Of a DNA stretch of 64,000 bases, positions 11,599 through 22,332 are shown piece by piece (the stretch's first letter is position 1; each line of letters starts with the position of its first letter). Source of the DNA: Dipteris shenzhenensis (taxonomy: Eukaryota > Polypodiophyta > Polypodiopsida > Gleicheniales); the NCBI GenBank assembly GCA_047967505.1, contig CM106539.1. One strand, 5' to 3'. A model generated the notes under the pieces. That model ran no database searches and was not told where the DNA came from. It was given only the letters and a program-made list of their open reading frames with translations. The position numbers were made by a program, and so were the translations under genes.

Positions 11599-13367
11599 CC
11601 AACCTATAGTAGCCCAACCTACAACACAGTTGCATGCTAAACTACTAGCCTTCATAAACAAAATGATCTTTTTCCTACAATCCTTTTCTATTGGCTCAGC
11701 ATGTATTGTCTAGAAAACCCACCCACAAGTCATAGCAGCATGATCTCTTCTATTGTGGACTTCTAGAGCCTCATACCTCACGTTGAAGTGATCATTATGT
11801 GGATCTTGCTGTGCTGCTCTACGTGTAGATATCTACTATCTCTAGTCAGCTTTACTGCATCTCATGCAAATGAGCAACTGGAGTTGTGCGATGCTTTGTT
11901 TGTGCATATCTCAATGACACATATGTAATGCGAGCTTTTGGAGCTGTAGTATTGTCCATTGTACAACATGCTTCTTGTCCCAAAAAATTGGCATTCCATT
12001 TCCTTACATTTCGATTTGGAGCTAAGGCATATTGGCCAAGATTGTATGACATACATTTCCTGATCGAAAGTTCAAGATGTACTGTTTTGATGAAGAATAT
12101 CCCCACTGGGACTTCTCCAAATTGAACTCTGTGTTGATGGAAGGCCCAAAAGGAAGGCTCATGCCCCAACGCCCTTATTAATAATATTGAACTCTGTATT
12201 ATAGGTGGTAGGTTCATCATCATCCAATTGGCTTAGAGTACCTAAGGATGTGACAGAAGCAAGTAGACATCATGGGGTGTGTCAAATTGGAAAATCGAAT
12301 TGCAAAGCAAGCCTTTGATTCAAAAGTAGAGGAAACCCTCTCAAGATGTAGCTTCACCTAATATCCAATCGCCTCACCTCCGGAGGTTAGTTCTCATGGA
12401 TATAGTGCACATGACATGAAACATACATAATCCTTTACTCTCGTTGAGAGGTTGATTAGATCACTTAGGGCAAGGGTGCAGGCTTGTCTCTAAACTTACT
12501 ATCTACTCATCAAGGTGCTCCTGGGAAAGATATAATTAACTTTGGAGCTTTCGTACACATCATGGACTTATTTCACTTTTGTCCACCATTATATTTTGCT
12601 CTGTGTGTGTGTGTGTGTAGCTCCATCTATCATCCAATTGCCTCATCTCTCGAGCTTAGTTCTCATGGCTATAATGCACATGACATAAAACACACTTAAT
12701 CCTTTACTCTCCTTGAGAAGCAAGGCTAACTTCTCAAAGAGGTTAGATTAGATCACTAAGGGTAGAGGATGTTGGCTTATCTCTAGACATATTGCCAGCT
12801 TGATGCTCCTGAGAAAAATACAAATATCTTTAATGATTACTAGTCCAAACACATCATGGCCTTGTCTTATTTTACTTCTAGCCTACCATTATATTTCTTC
12901 ATCCCTCTGTGTGTGTGTGCATGTGTGTAGCCCCACCTATCATCCAATCGCCTCACGTCTCAAGCTTAGTTCTCATGGCTATAGTCCACATGACATGAAA
13001 CATACTTGATGCTTTACTCTCATTGAGAAGCAAGGCTAGCTTCTCAAAACAAAGGTTAGATTAGATCACTTAGGGTAGAGGGTGCTAGCTTATCTCTAGA
13101 CATATTGCCAACTCATCAACATGCTCTTAGGAAAGATACAATTACATTTAATGATTATTGGTCCAAGCACATCATGGCCTTGTCTCTAACTATACACTAA
13201 CTTATTTCACTTCTGGCTTGCCAGCTCATCAAGATGCTCTTAGGAAAGATACAATTACATATAATCATTACTGGTGGTCCAAGCACATCATGGCCTTTTC
13301 TCTAACTAATACACTAACTTATTTCACTTCTGGCCTACCCCGTCCCCCCCCCCTCTCTCTCTCTCTC

Positions 13368-13403
<36 letters not shown>

Positions 13404-13720
13404 CTATGTAGCCCCATCTATCATCCAATCGCCTCATCTCTCGAGCTTAGTTCTCATGGCTATAGTCCACATGACATGAAACATACTTGATGCTTTACTC
13501 TCATTGAGAAGCAAGGCTAGCTTCTCAAAACGAAGGTTAGATTAGATCACTTAGGGTAGATGGTGCAAGCTTATCTCTAGACATATTACCAAGTCATCAA
13601 GATGCTCCTAAGAAAGATACAATTACATTTAATGATTACTAGTGCAACCACATCATTGCCTTGTCTCTAACTAATACACTAACTTAATTCACTTCTATCC
13701 ACCATTATATTTTCCCTCTC

Positions 13721-13751
<31 letters not shown>

Positions 13752-13897
13752 CGCCTCCATTATCTTTTAGTTCTTTTGTCTCAATAATATAATTATCTAC
13801 AAACTATAAGATCATAATGGTTTGGATGATTTTAAAAATGTAGCTTGTCTTAAACGATGCAAATATGGCTTTAACATATGGAGAGATAAATCCATCA

Positions 13898-13935
<38 letters not shown>

Positions 13936-15235
13936 CTCCATCACCTTTTTGAAAAAAAAAGATTCTTAGTTCAGTTTTCCCCTCCCAAGAGTCTAAGCGT
14001 CCACGAATTATAAGATCAGAATGGTTTCAATGAATGTAGCTTGTCTTAAACGATGCAAACTCACACACACACACACACAATTTGTCCTAAGGAAGCAAAG
14101 AATTCATGAATTATCAGATCGGAATGGTTTCAAAGATTTTGAAAATGTAGCTTGTCTTAAATGATGCAAACACACACACACACACACACACAATGTGTCC
14201 TAAGGAAGCAATGAATTCATGAATTATAAAATCGGAATGGTTTCAATGATTTTGAAAATGTAGCTTGTCTTAAACAATCCAAACACACACACACACACAC
14301 AATGTGTGCTAAGGAAGCAAAGAATTCCAAATAGAAAGCAAGTCAATTGAAAAAAAGTAATCACCTACTTGGATAAACAAAAGTTGTGATCCAAACACAC
14401 ACACACACACACACACACACATAATGTGTCCTAAGGAAGCAAAGAATTCCAAATAGAAAGCAAGGTCAATTGGAAAAAAGTTATCACCTACCTGGATAAA
14501 CAAAAGTTGTGGAGAGAAGTTAGTGCTAGTCCAACAATAAAATGAAGCACCTGCAAGAAAAACAACCCAAAAAAAAAGTAAAGCTAAGCGAACTATACAT
14601 CTCTCTCTCTCTCTCGCCCAACCTACAGTTGCCCAACCTACAACACAGTTGCACGCTAAACTACCAGCCTTCATAAACAAAATGATCTCTTTCCTACAAT
14701 CCTTTTCTATTGGCTCAGCATGTATTGTCTAGAAAACCCACCCACAAATCGTAGTAGCATGATCTCTTCTATTGTGGACTTTTAGAGTCTCATACCTCAC
14801 GTTGAAGTGATCATTATGCGGATCTTGCTGTGCTGCTCTGCATGTAGATATCTACTATCTCTAGTCAGCTTTACTGCATCTCATGCAAATGAGCAACTAG
14901 AGTTGTGTGATGCTTTGTTTGTGCATATCTCAATGACACATATGTATGCGAGCTTTTAGAGCTGCAGTATTGTCCTTTGTACAACATGCTTCTTGTCCCA
15001 AAAAATTGATGTTCCATTTCCTTGCATTTCGATCTGGAGCTAAGGCATATTGGCCAAGATTGTACGATGTACATTTCCTGATCGAAAGTTCAAGATGTAC
15101 AATTTTGATGAAGAATATCCCCACCGAGACTTCTCCAAATTGAACTTTGTGTTGATGGAAGGCCCAGAAAGGAAGGCTCATGCCTCAATGCCCTTATTAA
15201 TAATACTGAACTCTGTGTTGTAGGTTGGGCTTATT
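10520..15235. repeat. Large direct duplication with inner repeat families
   Basis: The block starting at 10,520 (GGTGGTAGGTTCATCAT) recurs at about 12,205. The 11,400-12,190 segment recurs nearly unchanged at about 14,320-15,210, so two long units of about 1.7 and 3.0 kb lie head to tail. Inside, a roughly 250-300-bp repeat containing GAGCTTAGTTCTCATGGCTA appears near 10,690, 10,950, 12,370, 12,640, 12,950 and 13,430. A roughly 100-bp repeat containing AAATGTAGCTTGTCTTAAAC precedes CA microsatellites near 11,215, 11,330, 13,840, 14,030, 14,145 and 14,260. No coding capacity is supported. The second unit is longer because inner repeats expanded. Confidence 0.8.
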
Positions 15236-15671
15236 AATAATTTTGTGGATTGCAATTAATAATAGGTTGGTCATCACGATGGTGATTGATTGACCTATAG
15301 TAGCGTGCACACTACCTCTTTTCCTTCGGGAAAATCTCTTCTTGCTTGTCAAATCTACCTTCTTTCATTCCTCCATTATCTTCATTTTCTTTCATCTCCT
15401 TTCCTTAGATATTCATGCCCTTTCATCTTGCCCTAGCATCGATCAACCCCTACACGTCTCTTTCTCTCTCTCTCTCAAAACCACATACAAAAATTCTATA
15501 AAAAGGCCCCCCCCACCTCTCTCTCTCTCTCTCCCTCTCTCTCTAGCTATGGTTTTGTGTGTGTGTGTTTTGAGATACACGTTAGTCATTTGATAAACCC
15601 TCTCTCTCCCCCCTCCCCTCTCTCTCTCTCTTCCTCTCTCACAGAAACACAAAAGCACACACACACACACA

Positions 15672-15720
<49 letters not shown>
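10910..15720. repeat. Scattered (GT)n, (CT)n and (CA)n microsatellites
   Basis: Runs include (GT)n at 10,912-10,937 and 12,601-12,619, (CT)n at 11,557-11,596, 13,351-13,399, 13,714-13,753 and 13,902-13,934, (CA)n at 14,394-14,421, and adjacent CT and CA tracts at 15,600-15,719. Open frames across them (Leu/Ser- or Cys/Val-rich) are artefacts of the dinucleotides. Confidence 0.9.
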
Positions 15721-15722
<2 letters not shown>

Positions 15723-15769
15723 AAATAGTATAGAAGTTGGTAGTACTTGATACAACTGTCTAGAGGTGG

Positions 15770-16260
15770 TGAAGCAACGCGAAGCTGGAGAGGTGGCAAG
15801 CTGGAGGTGGTGACAAAGATGGAGAGCAAGTTGGAGGTGGCGATCGAGGTGGAGAAGCAACAGTTAGAGAGGCCGAGGATCGAGGAGGAGGTGGCGCGAT
15901 GGAAGCTAGAGGAGGAGACGGGAACAGAGCTAGAGCTGGCGATGACGCTTGAGGTGTCAAAACAAGAGGAGGAGGACGTGGCATGATGGAGGCTGGAGGA
16001 GGAGATGTCAACAGAGCTAGCTCATGCTGGAGCTCGCAATGATGCTAGAGGTGGCGAAACAACAGGAGGAGGAGGTGGCACGATGGAGGCTAGAGGAGGA
16101 GATGGCAACAGAGCTAGCGATGATGCTGGAGGTGCGAAACAATAGTTGGAGAGGCCGAGGATTGAGGAGGAGGTGGCATGATGGAGGTTGGAGGAGGAGA
16201 TGGGAGACGGGAGACGGAGCTAGCAATGATGTTGGAGGTGGCGACGGGAGCCACAGAGGT
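15770..16260. repeat. Purine-rich minisatellite (GAGGAGGTGGC type)
   Basis: About five degenerate copies of a roughly 85-110-bp unit carry GAGGAGGAGGTGGC, CGATGGAGGCTAGAGGAGG and ACAGAGCTAGCGATGATGCT. All frames read as low-complexity Glu/Leu or Pro/Ser, so coding is not supported. Confidence 0.75.
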
Positions 16261-18222
16261 GGGCGAATTCATTCATTCATTCATGGCATTGATTGAAGGC
16301 ATGACGGCTCCTCTGCATCTACATTTGCATTCATCTACCTCTACTGTGACACATGGCCTCCCTCCCAACTCACCTCCCAGCTCGACACATGGCAGGTTGG
16401 CCTCCTTCTCAGCTCAATACGTGGCAAGGTTGGCTCTCCCCTCCCTCCTTAAGAGATAGTATAGAGTATAGAAGTATAGAAGTCTCTCCTGCATGATCCA
16501 AGGAGTTGTTGTTGCCAAATTGAAATGAAGTCTGTCCTAGGACCTAGGAAAGCATACCGAGGACATGGTTGTATTTTTTATACGCAAAGGTAAGGGATGG
16601 TTGACACGGATGCCATAGAAATTTGAGGTGGACTTAGAATCATGCTCAAAATTTGAGTAGCAATGATGCAATTTTGGCAAATCGAAAATTAGGCATTTCT
16701 TGAATTTTTGGAAGTGCATTTTTCCTATTGACTCTTCTTCATTGAACTTGAATGCAAACTTTAAAGTGGTTGACTTTCTCTCTCTCTCATCGCTCTCTCT
16801 CTCTCTCTCTTCCCTTCTTTATCTTCTCAAGTCTTCTTACACACTATCTCATTTCTCCCACGCCACCTTCTCTCTCTCTATCTCTCTCTCTCCCCCCTTT
16901 ATCTCCTCTTCTTTCACACCATTTTTAGTGGATTCTTTTTGGGCTGCCCTGAGGGGTAGCCTTAGTGATGGGTGAGTTTTTCAAGGAGGAAATTTCATTA
17001 GCTGGTATTAATATTGCGACTGCTAGTTGTCTCTAGTGGCATTTCGTCAACCCATGCATCCAATGCATGTGAACTGTTCACTTGTATATTGATGGGAAGG
17101 TTCTTCATGCATCTGGGGAGGTTGGTTTTGATTGAATGGAGAGCCATCTCCTTCATCTGATTATGGTAGGGCTTAGAAGCATCTAATGCATATATGATAT
17201 AGCTTCGTATTCATGGGATTTCTTCATTGGCTCGTGCATATTTTGGTGGAGATTTGCATTGCATTCGTCTGTCCATTGATTACGATGATTATGATGAGCA
17301 TTGAGCTCCAGGTGGCTCCAAATCGTCTTCTTACAGAGATATATTCTGCTTGCTTAGTGGCATTTACATTAGTATTCGCTTTGCAATGCTATTTGGTTAT
17401 TCTACTTGTTTGCCTATTCTACATGCAATAGACGTTGCAGCGAATATATGGAGGATTTTCAGTATTCATTGCATCTGTCATGATGTGCCACTCTCGAACT
17501 TTGCCATGGACTATAAATTTGCAGTTGTGTTAAGCTTTTCTATCACATATGCAGCAAACAAGAATAGCAAGAATGGAGGGTTCGATTGAGCTAATGGACA
17601 TAGACAGTGGTGCTTTCATGAGGGGTGCTTGAAGACTTGCCTTGTTCTCGATTTTCACAAAACGTCCTTTCTTCCTTTTGCATGCGTATTCGATCGCTCT
17701 TTGCATGTGCTTTGATTGCTAAGATATAGCTGTTGTTGTGCAGGACTAAAAAAGCATATCCTCATATTTTGAACATACCCGGAGACACTAAAGTTTGCAA
17801 AAATTGGCGTTATGGAGCATGGAGACATTGAGTCGAAGAAACACCAAAATTCTACCGATGGTATTTTCTTTTTCATTTGACGTTGTTGTTGCCGCTCTGT
17901 GTTTTGTCTCATCCTTCCTTCTTTTGAATGCATTTTTTATTCTTCTTGCATGCACTTTGATCTCTAAATTTTTTGTTGTTATGCAGCATTAGCAAAACAG
18001 TGCTCTCAGATTCGTAACTCCCTCGAGTCACCAAAATTTTGGGAAAAGTTTCGTTAATGGGCGTGGAGACGCTGACTCGAAGGAAAGGATGAAATCCATC
18101 GGTGGTATTCCGTCTCTATTCTTGTCTCTATTCTCGGTGTGCTTGTGCTCATCTGTGTTTCAAATCTAAGAAAACTTCACTAATAGCGTAGCGTTGGTAT
18201 ATTTTTTCATGCACTGCCTCCC
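16261..18222. other. Non-coding flank with diverged roughly 250-bp tandem units
   Basis: No recognisable gene. From about 17,540 to 18,160 two to three diverged units share TGGAGACATTGAGTCGAAG or TGGAGACGCTGACTCGAAG, a following CGATGGTATT-like phrase, and a CT-rich stretch ending GTTATGCAG. Each unit resembles an acceptor, short exon and donor, but the frames do not match one another. This is the left flank of the 11.7-kb element. Confidence 0.45.
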
Positions 18223-18254
18223 CATTAGGAAAAAAGGGAGCTCATTTTGGGGCC
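18223..18254 (+). repeat. Left terminal inverted repeat of the 11.7-kb element
   Basis: Starts CATTAGGAAAAAAGGGAGCT and ends TTGGGGCC; identical to the ends of the 751-bp element. The sequence just inside contains CTCTCAACCAAT and CCAACGTAACGTTG (itself partly palindromic), shared with the small element's right end. Confidence 0.92.
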
Positions 18255-18713
18255 TTTTACGGTTTGGAAAAATAAGCTCTCAACCAATCAATAGAAGGCC
18301 AACGTAACGTTGAAAATTCACGAAAATAAGAGAAAATAGAAAAAAGAAACAATACTTTATGTAAGTACAAGCGTGCTACATTAATGAGGAGATTGGTTTT
18401 TTATTCGTAGAAGATCTTTGGACAAGAAGATAGAATCTAAACTGACATTTTATCTGACAAGATCCTTCCCGCTTCCACCTTCCTTTGAATTTTCAAATAT
18501 TGTGCCGCCTTTCGTGCGAAAGGTCTACCATTCTACACCATTGCCTCATTGTGCAACTGCCTTCCTTTTCCAAAACTGCTCCCTTGATCCTGTTTGGCGT
18601 AGAGTAAGATGTTTCTCGTCAACTGTCTGTTTGCCCACTTTCTCTTTCTTGAAACTTCAAATTGTTATCTTAGTTACATTACTTTGCTATTCTTACAGAT
18701 TCAGAAAATCTCC

Positions 18714-20153
18714 ATGGTGAACCAAAACCACGGCCGTTCTTGTGCAAGACGCTCTGTGGATGATAATGCTACGAAGGCAGAATTATACCAAACATCCTTA
18801 CCCCGTCGACCTGCTTCTTCTATTTCGTCGGTAGAGAATTCAAGTACAGTCAAAACAGAAGGAACTTGGGAAAGGTTTAGTGTTTCGAAAGGAGCATGGG
18901 TGCTCATGCAACCTAGCAAAAGAAAAAGACCCCAGACAAAAAACATTTTCTTGGCATCGTGGAAGGGAAGAGTACGAGATTTTAAAATCACCAAAGGGAA
19001 GATATCCGTGAAAGAAGTTTTGATTCAGCACGTGTACATGCATAAAGAACTTGTCTTGCGAGACTATCCAAAAAATCTTCCGCAACACAGGCCTAATTGT
19101 ATATTTTTCTATTGTGGTTTTTTCCTTCATGAGGTGTATGGATTTTTAAGATGAAGCTTTCTCTCTTAACTTATTGACATTCTTGTGTTGTTTTATTTCA
19201 GATTTATATCCTTCATCGTATGAGACATGGCAAAACATCGATTGTATTCTGGGATTTATAGATGTTCTGCATGGATCGATAGGAGAACAACAATACCAAG
19301 GTCGATGTGCAACAGAGCTAGCTCAATCGGGTATATTTTTTACTGATCATTTTTATCAGTTGCTAGACAAAGCTAACACACATGGTGTATTAATAAAACA
19401 AGACCTTCCGGCATGGAATTCGGTGGATTGGCCTCACCCACATTCTAGTGTTACAGAGGCATATAGGGCGAAGCTTTTTACAGAAGTACAGAAAGCTCTG
19501 AGGCCCAATATTGCCACTAGGATAGTAAAAATTTCTTTGTGCATGCCTCTCACAGTTTTTGTAGACTTGTTTAATACTTTTCCAGTAAAGGTTTCAAAAA
19601 CAATGCTCACAGTTAAAGCAACAAATTCGGCATGCATGCCACAATTTTTGGATAAAGGTTGGGATAAGAAGACATGTAGTTCAGTGTTTTGTGAGGTGGT
19701 CCAACCTTCTATGCAACTGAAGTACATGGTTGCATCACAAAATCTTATTTTCTCTTTTTATTACAAGCGCAGTCGAATGCTAGGTTCAAAGCTTGTCCCA
19801 ATGGACCAAGATGAAGAGTCGTTTGGTGCACAAAATAAACTTATTGATATTGATGTTCTTGAGAATGGTGATGTGGTAGCCAGTATCTCGTTAAGAGAAT
19901 GTTGCTCCCTAGCTCAATTACGCAGTGACATTCTGTTTGAGACTGAAGGTTCTATCTCAAACGACTTTTTATTTATCTACAAGAACAGAAAGGTACACCA
20001 TCTGATTTATCCTAGTCTCTATAAGCATTGCTATTAGTTTAATTTACCACTCTAATTCATATTGCTTTTTTGCAGTTACTCAGAAGAAGAGAGAGCTCAG
20101 TTAAATGCAAAGACATAGAAAATTTTAAAATTGAGATCACACATACTCCATAA
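18714..20153 (+). CDS. Gene A: unrecognised protein of the 11.7-kb element
   Basis: Three coding exons are inferred. Exon 1 starts at ATG 18,714, directly after an acceptor (TTCTTACAG) that implies a 5' UTR intron. It runs to about 19,098-19,116, where the donor is uncertain. Exon 2 is 19,202-19,992 (acceptor TTTATTTCAG, donor AAG/GTACAC). Exon 3 is 20,076-20,153 and ends in TAA. The product is about 420 residues. The N-terminus is basic, with a likely nuclear signal PSKRKRPQTK. The middle holds an aromatic-rich block (TDHFYQLLDKANTHGVLI). The C-terminal 60 residues (LAQLRSDILFETEG, FLFIYKNRKLLRRRE) loosely recall ubiquitin-like or PB1-like folds, but this is weak. I do not recognise the family. 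Its end lies 85 bp from the convergent end of gene B. It is probably an accessory protein for transposition. Confidence 0.65.
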
Positions 20154-20237
20154 AGAAAGGTTTTGTATTCAATCAAGTAAGATTTTGTACAGAATTGTTT
20201 AGCTGAATCTGTAGAACATATTTCTAACATCCATTTT

Positions 20238-22332
20238 CTATTTATGTACAGTTTCATCCAGAGGCTGCTCTACATTTTCTGGAGGATCTTCTCTCTGCTG
20301 CTCCATCCTGTCCGTGCTCCATCCTGTCTCCTCCACTGCCCCAGAAGCCTCTCTTTGCTGCTTCTCCACCTTCTCCTCAACATCAACAGCAGGTCTTTGC
20401 TCCTGTGTCTGCTCCTCCTCAGCACTCTGTGATTGCTCCTGTGGCTTCTGGTCCTCAACATCAGGTGCTTCATATGTGGGATCAAGGTGTATGACACCTT
20501 CTTGTACTTTAGAGCTTTCACCCAGCTCCACAGTAGCTGCTACAATAGGTTTGGGGGAGGCATAGCTCAAAAACCTCAAAATTGTATGAGCTCTAAAATT
20601 ATGTACATAGTTGGGGCTGAAGCTATCCTCTTTCATCTGCAATGGCAGAGGATAATTTAGAACACTTTGTATCATTATGAATTATATTCAAGCTAAATGA
20701 AAAGTATTTTTCCTTACCAGATCTGGCTGTTCCTTTTCAAAGTAGCTTGAAAGTATATATTTTGCATTGATCAGCACCCTCCATCCACAACTACTTGAAT
20801 CATTTTGTTGTGGTGTCTGTACAGTTAGAAAAAAATGTTAGAAACTGTGAGCATCAGCACAAAACAAAATTATTCAATAAGTTCAAAGACATAGCATTTA
20901 ATAGACCTTTTACCTGTAGACTTAATGGCTCTATTGAATCCAACAGAGAGACATTTGGAGGACAATGATCCAATGCATCTAATAGCCTTCTAATACAACT
21001 GCAATATGTATAATTTAGTTAGTATGGTATCAAAATAATGAAGTTTTGAGTTCAGAAAGCACACACAGTACTTACAATTTCAGCTCTCTGTGTGTGTTTT
21101 TTAGAGAGTTGAATAGAAAGCACTGCTTCTGCTGGATGTCAATAGACACAAAACTCCAGTGGTCACTGCATAAGGAAAAAAGCATAAGCAAATGAAAGGC
21201 TACAAGAGTTCCCAATATTAAAGAAGAATCTTAAAAGAAGTAGTCACCCACATACCTGCTATGATATGGAAGTAGCAAAATGTCAATTACTTCAAAATTG
21301 CAGTGTTTGAACCAGCTGGAAATACTCATGGGAGTCTCTTTTGCATCTCTTAATCTAGAAGAAATGGCTGGATCAACAATATGGACTGTATGTTGTACAG
21401 AGGGATGAAGCCAGCTTCTCATCATGCTGCATAGGATCAGAACATAATTAGGGTAGGTTATAAAAGAGTTACAAGGAGGATTGATTTGCAAAAAATGTAA
21501 AATCTAAAGACACTTACTAGAGCATTGCAAGAATGATAGTATCTGAGCAATACTCATTCTTGTTAGCCAATGCTGCTAAGCATTGTTTTGTCAAATCAAA
21601 ATCATTGACTGAAACTTCATCCTCAATATGTACAACTACATCCAGCTCCTTCAACCTTCTATGTATGTGTAGCTCCTTCTTTCCAGTTTCCACATCTATC
21701 ACAGATTTTGTTTCTTTTACTTGCTGCTTCAGTGAGTCCTCATAAGCAGCCTTCCCTCTGGTGTTCTTTGAGTGTGTTACCTCAACAACCTTTACCTCAT
21801 CAACCTTGACCTTCCTTGTAGGTGGAATTAGCAGTATATCTCTCATTTTGATGTCCTGCCATTCCACAGGATGAACCAGCTTGTCATATCTCCATCTCAC
21901 TCTGGACAAAGTGTTGAAATCTTTGGCCATCAAAGTCACCCTGTGAGCATGGGCTGCTACAAGCATTGCATCCTCAAAATATTTCTCCAGGTAATCCTCT
22001 GCCATTTCCTGCAAGGAAAGAATGGCAGTTCTATTCCACCTGAACCCAAGGTTCCAACTGTCACAAATTTCTCTCACCAGTCTTTGAAAGGGTGCTTTGG
22101 GTATTGCAAAACCTATGGCTTTCTGTTGCCTCCTTATTTCCCTAAGCACACCTGCACCCTTATTCAATCTTTTGGCCTTTTGCTTGAGCAAGCTCATTGC
22201 CTTACCCTTCCTGCCATGTGAAGCTCTTCCCTTTGGAGGAACACTAAACTTCTTGGAACCTGTCCCAGCTGCTGTTGCTGCAAGACCTGGTCCTTTGCCA
22301 ACTTGCCTTGCAGTTGATTTGGTTCTTGCCAT
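20238..22332 (-). CDS. Gene B: histone H3-fold / Ulp1-type (C48) protease fusion
   Basis: Six exons: 22,332-21,518, 21,426-21,256, 21,165-21,076, 20,998-20,914, 20,816-20,718 and 20,636-20,238. All have GT-AG sites and phases that add up to 552 codons plus stop. Residues 1-60 are an H3-like tail starting MARTKSTARQ, so K4 is kept while K9 and S10 are Q and V. Residues 60-146 are an H3 core: VLREIRRQQK, PFQRLVREI, LSLQEMAEDYLEKYFEDAML, AAHAHRVTLMAKDF. AEDYL and TLM-KDF recall plant CENH3, but loop 1 has ordinary H3 length. Residues 250-420 match C48 peptidases: DILLLPYHSSDHWSFVSID (His331), FNSL (Asn348 where Asp is usual), QQNDSSSCGW (Gln391, Cys397). The tail is acidic and Gln/Glu-rich. Start choice: MARTK follows an acceptor, and the upstream in-frame ATG lies within that acceptor. 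Ulp1 enzymes cleave SUMO-like conjugates. A nucleosome-targeted protease is my inference. Confidence 0.85.
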
